A DNA stretch of 36,095 nucleotides. It comes from Lachnospiraceae bacterium (GTDB lineage Bacteria > Bacillota > Clostridia > Lachnospirales > Lachnospiraceae). Shown one piece after another: positions 1 to 7,687 of the stretch. A program made the position numbers and the translations under genes. Location: positions 1 through 36,095 of the forward strand of contig JAFRYE010000045.1 in NCBI GenBank assembly GCA_017441265.1, given 5' to 3'. The notes under the pieces are model-generated. The model had not been told where the DNA came from. It worked only from the letters and a program-made list of their open reading frames with translations, and searched no databases. Position 1 is the stretch's first letter, and every line of letters starts with the position of its first letter.

Positions 1-1206
1 CTCGCGTTCCTTTTCCTTCTCTTTTCTGCGGCGCTCTTTCTCTTTATTCTTGTCTTTCTTCTTCGAATTCTTGTCGGTAAATACCGTCTCCGTCGCAGCA
101 GGCGCTTCCTTCGCCGCCTCTACCGCAGCTTCGGTCGCTGCTTCCACGGACTCTGCGGACGCCTCGAGTTCCTTTCTCACGGCTTCCTTCTTCTCGCGGG
201 CAGCCTCCCATGCGGCGTCGCGCTCCTTGCGCTCTTCCTCTTCCTCGGCGTTGCGCAGGAATGCATCAAGATCGGTCGGGTTGGTGCTCTTCACCGACTT
301 CGGACGGGTTGTGGAAATAACGCCTGCAGCATTTTCCTCGGCACCGTCCTTCGCATCTTTATTCTTATCTTTGTTCTTGTCCTTCTTGCGATCCTTGCGA
401 TCTTTATCCTTGTCTTTGTTCTTATCCTTATTCTCTTTTACGTTGTCTTTCGCTTTATTTCTGTCGTCCTTCTCGTTCTTCTTATCCTTCTTGTCTTCCG
501 GCTTCTTCTCCGCCTTGACATCCTTCGTGGCTGCAACCTTGTTTGCATAATCCAACTCGTACTCTCTGTCGAGGATCGGATCATTCAGGCGGCTGCAGAG
601 ATGCAAAATGGCAGTCGGAATACCGACTATAAGCGTAACGACAAAAACAAACGGAATTGCTTCCCAAAACTTCATCGGTGCAGTCGAGTGATAAATAATC
701 GAAACGAGTGCCAGCATAATTGTCGCAACGACTGCGGCGATAATGGAGATACCGCTTTGAACCTGATCTCTGCGAAGGTTTTCAAATCCGGCAATACCTT
801 CGTAGCAGGCCAGAGCGATAAGGATTGCCACCAAAGCAAGAAGAACTGCCGCAACAAAATACGAGATTCCGAGAACGGCACTGAGTTCTTTATCCGAGAA
901 CGGACCGCCTAAAGCAAACATGATCGGAATACATCCGAGGCCGAAGACAATACCGGCTGCGGACACCCAGCGACTGAACTTCGGACGCATACCGATGCGG
1001 GAACATAACGCATAAATGATTCCTGTCGCAGCAAACATCACATAAGTAGCCACGCGGCACTTGGCCATCCAGGAGCCCTCTCCCTTAAGTCCTCCCGTTA
1101 CAGCAAGGAGCACGATCAACCCGATTGCAATCACCGCCTCAGCGATACCTGCGATAAATACTCCTTTGCAGCACAACTCAGTCTTTCTGTCCGGATACGC
1201 CTTCAT
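1..1206 (-). CDS. Six-helix membrane protein with Lys/Asp/Glu-rich cytoplasmic tail (partial, 3' end outside window)
   Basis: The frame is open from an ATG at 1206 to the left edge (402 codons, no stop). The start follows a G-rich GGGGGTAGTGAGG sequence and overlaps the upstream gene by 29 bp, so the two are translationally linked. About six hydrophobic segments are visible near residues 14-38, 52-70, 80-99, 109-135, 151-172 and 182-204. From about residue 228 the protein becomes extremely charged, with Lys-Asp/Lys-Asn-Lys runs near 262-290, an Ala/Glu-rich helical stretch, and another Lys/Arg/Glu run at the window edge. I recognise no family. The tail could bind RNA or acidic partners on the inner membrane face, or act as a spacer; this is inference. 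The gene is real because the membrane-protein pattern and codon use are coherent throughout. Confidence 0.8.
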   Translation of the reverse strand, partial: MKAYPDRKTELCCKGVFIAGIAEAVIAIGLIVLLAVTGGLKGEGSWMAKCRVATYVMFAATGIIYALCSRIGMRPKFSRWVSAAGIVFGLGCIPIMFALGGPFSDKELSAVLGISYFVAAVLLALVAILIALACYEGIAGFENLRRDQVQSGISIIAAVVATIMLALVSIIYHSTAPMKFWEAIPFVFVVTLIVGIPTAILHLCSRLNDPILDREYELDYANKVAATKDVKAEKKPEDKKDKKNEKDDRNKAKDNVKENKDKNKDKDKDRKDRKKDKNKDKNKDAKDGAEENAAGVISTTRPKSVKSTNPTDLDAFLRNAEEEEERKERDAAWEAAREKKEAVRKELEASAESVEAATEAAVEAAKEAPAATETVFTDKNSKKKDKNKEKERRRKEKEKERE

Positions 1207-1816
1207 CCTCACTACCCCCTTCGGTATTTGTTTCGGCACTGGCTTTCTTGCGCTCGCCGCCCGGCCCTTTGAGCTTGGCCGCGAGCATCTTCAATCCTTC
1301 GATCAAAAAATCCTTCGTAACTATTCCTCCGTTCCATCCGCCGTAGTCCAGCTCCTGAATGTAGAACCGGTCCCCGAGGTCGACGGAACGCTCCAGCAGA
1401 GCAAGCGACGCCTGCTCAAAATACTCGATCAGCTCGTCCTGCGTTATCGGCATTTCAATTGACGACATTGCGCGCGAAAGGCGGTTCCAGAATTGCCGGC
1501 TCGACCGGCTGCCGCCGCTCTTGGGAAGTTCGGTGAACAATTCCCACAGATAGTGCGTCCCGCGCTCCAGCGGAAACAGAAACGGAACCTCGGCGTCGAG
1601 TGCGTCCAGAGCGGGTCCCGCGATATGGAAAATGTACGACGCGTCATAGCGCCCGCCGTCCGCCGGTTCGGCGTCCGCGGCGTTGCACTGGATTGCTTCG
1701 AACCGGTTGAAATCCCAGTCCGGATAAAACTTTTTCGCACATCGCTCGATCACCGCACAGGAGCGCTCCTCCAAAATCAGGAGGCTCATGTCCAATTTTT
1801 TTCTCGGAAAAGACAT
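1178..1816 (-). CDS. Hypothetical soluble protein, 212 aa
   Basis: I do not recognise the family. The sequence reads as a soluble mixed alpha/beta protein. It has no signal peptide or membrane segment, an aromatic- and acid-rich middle (FPLERGTHYLWELF around residue 85), and a polar Glu/Lys/Gly-rich tail from about residue 185. I take ATG 1816 as the start. A TTG two codons upstream is possible, but the best SD-like stretch (GGATAGGAACGG) suits the ATG. It is the first gene behind the promoter at 1918-1946 and overlaps the membrane-protein gene downstream, so it may be that protein's cytoplasmic partner. That link is inference from gene order only. Confidence 0.7.
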   Translation of the reverse strand: MSFPRKKLDMSLLILEERSCAVIERCAKKFYPDWDFNRFEAIQCNAADAEPADGGRYDASYIFHIAGPALDALDAEVPFLFPLERGTHYLWELFTELPKSGGSRSSRQFWNRLSRAMSSIEMPITQDELIEYFEQASLALLERSVDLGDRFYIQELDYGGWNGGIVTKDFLIEGLKMLAAKLKGPGGERKKASAETNTEGGSEDEGVSGQKD

Positions 1817-1858
1817 TGGCAACCGTTCCTATCCGTTCAGATTGTCGTCGCGTTCTAC

Positions 1859-1873
1859 TTTCGTAGTACGAAA
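1859..1873. promoter_or_regulatory. 15-bp inverted repeat, candidate operator
   Basis: TTTCGTA G TACGAAA is a perfect 7+1+7 inverted repeat about 38 bp downstream of the predicted minus-strand transcription start and 43 bp before the start codon. Its position would suit a repressor. No regulator gene lies next to it, and the binding protein is unknown. Confidence 0.35.
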
Positions 1874-1917
1874 AATGGCAAAACGCAAGCGAAGCTATCG
1901 ATGATAACCTAATTTCG

Positions 1918-1946
1918 AATATATCATGCATTTAACGCATAGTCAA
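1918..1946 (-). promoter_or_regulatory. Sigma-A type promoter for the 1-1816 operon
   Basis: On the minus strand TTGACT (1941-1946) is followed, after exactly 17 bases, by TATATT (1918-1923). Transcription would start near 1911, leaving a leader of about 95 nt before ATG 1816. A perfect inverted repeat, TTTCGTA-G-TACGAAA, sits in that leader at 1859-1873 and is a candidate operator. Confidence 0.75.
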
Positions 1947-2271
1947 TGTGTTTTGCGTAGGAAAATAACCTATTTACGTAAAAAAATGCACGCCATCACC
2001 CCAAAACCGTCGCTTCTGTTCTACACGCGTAGTATGATAACGGTTTTTTCGACCGCCCGAAATTTTCCTCCGGACGGATCCCCCGTCGACGACCCGCCGC
2101 CCCGGCCGTACACAGTTTTATCACCATTCTTATAGAAAAAGACATTCGCATTTCAACCTGATTTGTGATATTATGGGGTTCGTAGCGCGCGGGCGCGCAC
2201 ACACGTATTATCTATAGTTCAAAAAGGAGATTCTTACGGCCCGGATTCCGCGGCCGAAAGTCATAAGTTTT
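1947..2271. other. Divergent intergenic region
   Basis: This gap separates the minus-strand operon from the plus-strand cotH-like gene. It is AT-rich at first, with a TTTACGTAAA palindrome at 1973-1982, and turns GC-rich around 2180-2200 (GCGCGCGGGCGCGC). The motif CGTAG recurs near 1956, 2027 and 2178. I see no open reading frame or RNA gene that I would defend. The plus-strand promoter candidate is listed separately. Confidence 0.5.
2145..2174 (+). promoter_or_regulatory. Candidate promoter for the cotH-like/ABC/ltaS-like cluster
   Basis: TTCGCA (2145-2150, 4 of 6 to the -35 consensus) lies 18 bases before TATTAT (2169-2174). The predicted start near 2181 places the AAAAAGGAG ribosome-binding site (2221-2229) in a short leader. 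The -35 match is only moderate. Confidence 0.4.
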
Positions 2272-4098
2272 ATGCGTACGTTTCGTTCTGTCCCTGCCGT
2301 GAAGGCAGGCCTTTTTCTCGCACTTTTCTTCGCTCTGGCGCTCTTTACCGCCTGCACCAAGGTGAACAATTCCGCCGGCAATTCCTCGGAGCCCACGCCT
2401 ACCGTGACACCCGAAGGGCCGACGTCGACGCCCACGCCCACCGTCCGGCTCGACGTTTCGCAGATTGATTACTCGAAGGCCGAGGTGGTCGGCGATGCGC
2501 CGGAATTCTCGAGGCCGGGCTCATTTTACGAAGAGGGCTTTGAGCTCATCATCCGCACGGAAAAGCCCTGCGTTATCTACTACACGGAAAACGGCCGCGA
2601 GCCGGACACGTCCGCCAGCTCGATCCGCTACGAGGGTCCGATTTCGGTGGAGGCAAAGAGCGGGGATTACCCGAAGGCATATGTGATCAAGGCGAAGGCA
2701 TTTTACGAGGACGGGACAGTGTCCCCGACGGCGGCGCACACGTATTTCGTTGCCGAGGGCATCACGACCCGGTTCACGGACTCTTCCGAGAAGCTGTTCA
2801 TCGTCAGCCTGATCGGCGAACACGGCGACTTTCTGGGCGGCCCGAGCGGCATTCTCTACCGCGAAAACTATAAGACCCGCGGCGACGCCAGCGAGCGCCC
2901 CGCCCATATCGAAATTCTCGATGCGGCAGGCAACCTTGTGGTCAGCCAGTTCGGCGGCGTGCGCGTCTACGGCGCCTACTCCCGCCGCAACGAGGTGAAG
3001 TCGCTGAAGCTCTTTGCCCGCAAATCCTACGGATCCGGCATCGGCAAATTCAAATACGATTTCTTTGGGACACCGACCACCGCAGGCGAGACTGTCAACT
3101 CCTACGACAAGCTCGTGCTTCGCAGCTACGGCAACGACTGGCAGTTTGCGTTCCTGCGCGACGAGCTCAACCAGCGCCTCATTGCCAAATCCGGTTTCCC
3201 GTTCTACGAGGCCGTGGTTCCCGCGATCGTGTATCTCAACGGGTCGTTCTACAACTTCGTGTGGATGCACGAGAGCTACTGCGACACGTACTTCAAGCAG
3301 AAGTTCCCGTCCGAAACCCTGCGGGGCGATTTCGTCGTCATCGGAGGGACGGAGACGAAAAAGTCGCCCGATGCCGATGAAAATGACGTTGCCGAGTGTG
3401 AGGAGTTCAACGCCGCCTACGACGAGCTGATCAAGCTCGACCTGACCGACGACGCAAGCTTCCGGAAGCTCACCGAGTTTCTCGACGTGGAAAATTATCT
3501 CGACTACTACGCGTTCAACGTCTTCGTGTGCAACGCCGACTGGCCGCACAACAACTACAAGGTCTTCCGCTACTACGCCGACGAGTCCGGCCTCTACGGG
3601 GAAGGCGTCTACGACGGCCGCTGGCGCTGTCTGCCGCACGACATGGACTACTGCTACAACATCTACAGCAGCCCGAACGAATGCACCGCCAACGTCAATT
3701 ACATCAAAAAGAAACTCACAAAAGTCGGCGACCAGCGCTACTCGCCGCTGTTTACGAATCTCATTGCCCGCGAGGATTGCCGCAACTACTTCATCAAAAA
3801 GTACATGTCTCTGGTGAACGGGGCATTTTCCGTGCAATCCGTCAACGAGGAGCTGGACGCCATGGCGGCCGAGCAGGGCAGAGAGCTCGGGCCTTACATC
3901 GAGTCCATGAAGAAGACTTACAACACCGGCGGCTGGGGCTGGGGCGGCGGTTCGATCTGGACCAGCCTGGACAATGTGGAAAATTCCCGCAAAAACATCC
4001 GCAACTATGTCACCGAGCGCGTGCAGCTTGCGGTATCTCAGCTCGCGGAAGCATTTGATCTGACGGAGGCCGAAATCAACGCCATCGCCCGGAATTGA
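2272..4098 (+). CDS. CotH-family lipoprotein with chitobiase-like beta domain
   Basis: Family knowledge: CotH proteins are atypical protein kinases, first known from spore coats and common in secreted clostridial proteins. Seen here: a lipoprotein signal ending LALFTAC (Cys28), a Thr-Pro linker (about 44-62), then a chitobiase/hexosaminidase C-terminal-like beta domain (about 81-160, with YYTENGREPDTSAS). The CotH region follows, with GGVRVYGAYSRRNEVKSLKL (about 224-243) and the metal-binding-type HDMDYC near 456-461. It ends in a helical tail with a Gly/Trp-rich loop (GGWGWGGG). At 608 aa the length suits a multi-domain CotH protein. The protein is probably tethered to the outer membrane face. 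ATG 2272 lies 42 nt from the strong SD; an ACG at 2236 is spaced better, so the start may be 12 codons upstream. An ABC exporter gene follows 25 bp downstream. Confidence 0.85.
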   Translation: MRTFRSVPAVKAGLFLALFFALALFTACTKVNNSAGNSSEPTPTVTPEGPTSTPTPTVRLDVSQIDYSKAEVVGDAPEFSRPGSFYEEGFELIIRTEKPCVIYYTENGREPDTSASSIRYEGPISVEAKSGDYPKAYVIKAKAFYEDGTVSPTAAHTYFVAEGITTRFTDSSEKLFIVSLIGEHGDFLGGPSGILYRENYKTRGDASERPAHIEILDAAGNLVVSQFGGVRVYGAYSRRNEVKSLKLFARKSYGSGIGKFKYDFFGTPTTAGETVNSYDKLVLRSYGNDWQFAFLRDELNQRLIAKSGFPFYEAVVPAIVYLNGSFYNFVWMHESYCDTYFKQKFPSETLRGDFVVIGGTETKKSPDADENDVAECEEFNAAYDELIKLDLTDDASFRKLTEFLDVENYLDYYAFNVFVCNADWPHNNYKVFRYYADESGLYGEGVYDGRWRCLPHDMDYCYNIYSSPNECTANVNYIKKKLTKVGDQRYSPLFTNLIAREDCRNYFIKKYMSLVNGAFSVQSVNEELDAMAAEQGRELGPYIESMKKTYNTGGWGWGGGSIWTSLDNVENSRKNIRNYVTERVQLAVSQLAEAFDLTEAEINAIARN

Positions 4099-4123
4099 CC
4101 GGCGCGTATGAGGAGGAAAACGA

Positions 4124-5908
4124 ATGAAATGGATCTTAAAGTATATGGGGAGGTACCGGCTTCGCGTCGCACTGACCATGAGCGTCAAGTTCTTCGGGAC
4201 GATCGGTGAACTTGTGCTCCCCTTTCTGCTCGAGTACATCATCGACGATGTCGTTCCCGACGGCAAGACCGGTCCCGTCGTGTTCTACGGGCTTTTGATG
4301 ATCCTCACGGCCGTCGTCGTCCGCACGCTGAACGTCTCGGCCAACCGCCGTGCGACTTCCGTGGCGCGCGACTGCATCCGGGATCTGCGGCACGATCTCT
4401 TCACGACGACGACCAGGCTCACCGGCTCGCAGTTTGACTACGTCACGCTGCCGTCGCTCATTTCCCGAATGACCTCCGACACCTATAACGTTCAGAACTT
4501 CATCGGCATGATCCAGCGAATGGGCGTCCGCGCGTGCATTCTTCTTCTGGGAAGCATCATGGTGTCGTCCCTCATGGATCCGTTCCTTGCGCTTGTGCTG
4601 CTTTGCATGGTTCCGGTTATGGCCGGCATCATCCTGTTCATCTCTGTCAAAGGTATCCCGATGTACCGCGCCGTCCAGGAGAAAGTGGACACTATCACGC
4701 GCGTGCTCCGGGAAAATATCACCGGCATCCGCGTCGTGAAGGCTCTCTCCCGAGAGCCGCATGAGACCGAGAGATACGCAAAAGCCAACGATGACCTCAC
4801 CTCCACCGATCTGCGAACCGGCATCACGATGGCGATCCCGAACCCCGTGATGAACCTGTGCCTGAACATCGGTCTCACGCTGGTCATCATATTCGGCGCG
4901 CGCCGCGTAAACGCAGGCGTCATGGCGCCCGGCGTCATCCTTGCGTTCCTCACCTACTTCAACATGATCCTTCAGGCGATCATGGGTATGAACCGAATCT
5001 TCATTCAGTCGACGAAGGCCGCTGCCTCGGCCAACCGTATCGGCGAAGTTCTGCTGCTTGCGGACGACCAGCCGCCCGTTCTTCCCGCGGACGAAGCCCA
5101 CACGCTGCCCGAGTCGATGCGCGACCAAAACGGCCGGATGCCTTTGGTGGTGTTTGACAACGTCTCCTTCTCCTACCCGGTGCTGAGCGATGCGAATGTC
5201 GATGACACAAGGGAAAATGCGATCAGCGGAATCTCCTTCTCGCTCCGCCGCGGTGAGCGGCTCGGCGTCATCGGAGCCACGGGATGCGGCAAGACGACGC
5301 TTCTCAATCTGTTGATGCGCTTTTATGACACGGAGCATGGCCAGGTATTCTACGACGGCCGCGACGTGCGCACCTACGCTCCGGGAGACCTGCGCCGTCC
5401 GATGAGCGTCGTTTTCCAAAACGACACGATCTTCGCGGACACGCTGGAATCTAATATCAAGTTCGGCCGCGAAGTCACCGACGACGAGATGCGTCAGGCT
5501 GCGGAGGACGCCAACATCGCAACGATGATCGAGTCCCAGGCCGAGCGCTACCAATACGCCGCGACGAAAGCCGGTGCGAACTTAAGCGGCGGCGAGAAGC
5601 AGCGCATCCTCATCTCCCGCGCGCTGGCCGGCCATCCGGACCTGCTTCTCCTCGACGACGCCTCAAGCGCCCTCGATTACAAGACCGACGCGGCGCTTCG
5701 CCGCGCCATCCGGGAGCATTATCCCGACACGACCACGATCACGATCGCGCAGCGCATAAGCTCCGTGATGAGCATGGACCGCATCCTCGTGATGGAGAAC
5801 GGACAGATGCTCGGCTACGGCACCCACGAGGAGCTCCTCGCGACATGCGAGGTCTACCGCGATATTTACATTTCACAGACGGGAGGTGAGGCAAATGCCA
5901 CTGCTTAG
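4124..5908 (+). CDS. ABC exporter half-transporter, degenerate ATPase subunit
   Basis: A 594-aa type IV ABC exporter with a six-helix membrane domain (about 1-310) fused to a nucleotide-binding domain. Walker A is GATGCGKTT (about 383), the signature is LSGGEKQR (about 486) and Walker B is LLLLDDASSALD (about 507). The residue after the Walker B Asp is Asp instead of the catalytic Glu, and the switch His is replaced by Gln in TIAQRIS (about 540). These two substitutions are the known marks of the degenerate partner in heterodimeric exporters such as TM287/288. A strong SD (AGGAGG) precedes the ATG. The gene overlaps the next exporter subunit by 14 bp, so the two are co-translated. The substrate is unknown: annotation as multidrug exporter would be a default, and the surrounding envelope genes suggest an envelope-related cargo (inference). 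Confidence 0.95.
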   Translation: MKWILKYMGRYRLRVALTMSVKFFGTIGELVLPFLLEYIIDDVVPDGKTGPVVFYGLLMILTAVVVRTLNVSANRRATSVARDCIRDLRHDLFTTTTRLTGSQFDYVTLPSLISRMTSDTYNVQNFIGMIQRMGVRACILLLGSIMVSSLMDPFLALVLLCMVPVMAGIILFISVKGIPMYRAVQEKVDTITRVLRENITGIRVVKALSREPHETERYAKANDDLTSTDLRTGITMAIPNPVMNLCLNIGLTLVIIFGARRVNAGVMAPGVILAFLTYFNMILQAIMGMNRIFIQSTKAAASANRIGEVLLLADDQPPVLPADEAHTLPESMRDQNGRMPLVVFDNVSFSYPVLSDANVDDTRENAISGISFSLRRGERLGVIGATGCGKTTLLNLLMRFYDTEHGQVFYDGRDVRTYAPGDLRRPMSVVFQNDTIFADTLESNIKFGREVTDDEMRQAAEDANIATMIESQAERYQYAATKAGANLSGGEKQRILISRALAGHPDLLLLDDASSALDYKTDAALRRAIREHYPDTTTITIAQRISSVMSMDRILVMENGQMLGYGTHEELLATCEVYRDIYISQTGGEANATA

Positions 5909-7664
5909 CAACAAGATCTCCCGCCCGAAAGACACCAAGCGAACGCTTCTTCGTCTTTTGTCCTACCTCTCCGTATTCTGGATCCCGATGGCCGCAGCGC
6001 TTATTTTGTCGCTGGGCGCCAATCTTTTGGCGCTCGCCGGCCCGAAGCTGGCAGGACGCGCCATCGACGCCGTAAGCCTCGGCAAGGGGAAGGTGGATTT
6101 TGCGACCGTCGCGTACTACACCAAATTGATGATCGTCATCTACGTGGCTTCCGCTGTCTGCTCCTTCGTCCTCTCGGTTTTGATGATGAAGGTCGGACGC
6201 TCTGTCGGCAAGAAGCTCCGCAAGGAAGTCTTCGACAAATTGATGCGCACTCCGGTCAGCTACTTCGACACGCACCAGACCGGCGACATCATAAGCCGCG
6301 TCTCCTATGACATCGACGTCATCAGCAACTCGCTCTCCACCGACGTGGTGCAGATACTGTCGAGTATCGTCACGGTAGTCGGCGCGTTCATCATGATGCT
6401 TACCGTCTGCCCTCCGCTTGTTTTGGCAGTGCTGATCACGATCCCGCTGTCCGTCTTCTACACTCGTTACATCACAAGAAAAGCGCGCCCGCTTCTCTCG
6501 AAACGCTCCGCAATGTACGGTGAGATGAACGGCTACTCCGAGGAAATGTTCTCCGGCCAGAAGACCATTCAGGCGTATGCGCACGAAGACCTCACGATCG
6601 CGGACTTCGACGTCATCAACGAGCGGACATGCGAGGCATTTTACGACGCCGACTACATCGCTTCGAAGATCGGCCCGTCCATCAGCTTCATCAACAACCT
6701 GTCGCTGGCGTTGACCGCGATGTTCGGATCCCTCTTCTACATGAACGGCGTCATCAACCTCGGCCAGATCTCGTCCTTCGTGCTGTACACCCGCAAGTTC
6801 TCCGGGCCGATCAACGAGGTCGCCAACATCGCGAACGAGCTTCTCTCCGCCCTGGCGGCCGCCGAGCGCGTGTTCAACCTGCTGAATGAGCCGGACGAAG
6901 TTGCCGACCTGAAGGATGCCGAGGAACTTTCCGAAGTCCGCGGCGAGGTCGAGCTCGAGGACGTCAACTTCTCCTATCGTCCGGAGAAGCCGATCCTTCG
7001 GGATATCAACCTGCACGCCGATGCCGGGAAAATGTTTGCGATCGTCGGGCCGACCGGTTCCGGCAAGACGACCATCATCAACCTTTTGATGCGCTTCTAC
7101 GACCCGGTTTCCGGGCAGATCTATGTGGACGACGTTCCGCATGAGCATTTTACGATGGAATCCCTGCGCCGCGCGTACGCGCTCGTGCTGCAGGACACCT
7201 GGGTCTTCCACGGCACCATCTATGACAATATCGCCTACGGCCGGATCGGCGCCACCCGTGAGGAGGTCATTGAGGCCGCTAAAGCCGCTCACATCCACCA
7301 TTACATCATGTGTCTGCCGCAGGGCTACGACACCGTGATCACCGAGGACGGCGGCAACATCTCGAAGGGACAGAAACAGTTGCTCACCATCGCCCGCGCG
7401 ATGCTCTACGACGCGAAGATGCTCATCCTCGACGAGGCCACCAGCAACGTCGACACGCGCACGGAGCGCCGGATCCAGAAGGCGATGCGCACGCTCATGA
7501 AAGACAAAACCTGCTTCGTCATCGCTCACCGCCTCTCGACGATCCAAAACGCCGACACCATCTTAGTCATCGGCGACGGCACCGTCATCGAGTCCGGCAC
7601 GCACAGCGAGCTGATGGAGAAGAAAGGACGTTATTACAGCCTGTATCAGGCTCAGTTTGAATAA
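5895..7664 (+). CDS. ABC exporter half-transporter, catalytic ATPase subunit
   Basis: The 589-aa partner of the preceding exporter. The start is ATG 5895 after GGAGGTGAG; a GTG three codons upstream lies inside the ribosome-binding site and is unlikely. The membrane domain fills about residues 1-310. Walker A is GPTGSGKTT (about 384), Walker B is LILDEATSNVD (about 508, canonical Glu present) and the switch is IAHRLST (about 541). The signature is changed from LSGGQ to ISKGQKQ (about 487). In heterodimers the degenerate site joins the Walker motifs of one subunit to the signature of the other. The altered signature here and the Glu-to-Asp change in the neighbour therefore fall in the same composite site. 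This supports an obligate heterodimer with one hydrolytic site. Confidence 0.95.
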   Translation: MPLLSNKISRPKDTKRTLLRLLSYLSVFWIPMAAALILSLGANLLALAGPKLAGRAIDAVSLGKGKVDFATVAYYTKLMIVIYVASAVCSFVLSVLMMKVGRSVGKKLRKEVFDKLMRTPVSYFDTHQTGDIISRVSYDIDVISNSLSTDVVQILSSIVTVVGAFIMMLTVCPPLVLAVLITIPLSVFYTRYITRKARPLLSKRSAMYGEMNGYSEEMFSGQKTIQAYAHEDLTIADFDVINERTCEAFYDADYIASKIGPSISFINNLSLALTAMFGSLFYMNGVINLGQISSFVLYTRKFSGPINEVANIANELLSALAAAERVFNLLNEPDEVADLKDAEELSEVRGEVELEDVNFSYRPEKPILRDINLHADAGKMFAIVGPTGSGKTTIINLLMRFYDPVSGQIYVDDVPHEHFTMESLRRAYALVLQDTWVFHGTIYDNIAYGRIGATREEVIEAAKAAHIHHYIMCLPQGYDTVITEDGGNISKGQKQLLTIARAMLYDAKMLILDEATSNVDTRTERRIQKAMRTLMKDKTCFVIAHRLSTIQNADTILVIGDGTVIESGTHSELMEKKGRYYSLYQAQFE

Positions 7665-7687
7665 TTCGGGGAGATTTGAGCGGAAGT

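Noticed and set aside
2521-4266. Long antisense open frame opposite the cotH-like gene, and similar long frames opposite the ABC, LtaS-like and M18 genes
   Set aside because: High GC at third positions opens antisense frames. These lack ribosome-binding sites, signal logic and recognisable motifs, while the sense frames have full family motifs.
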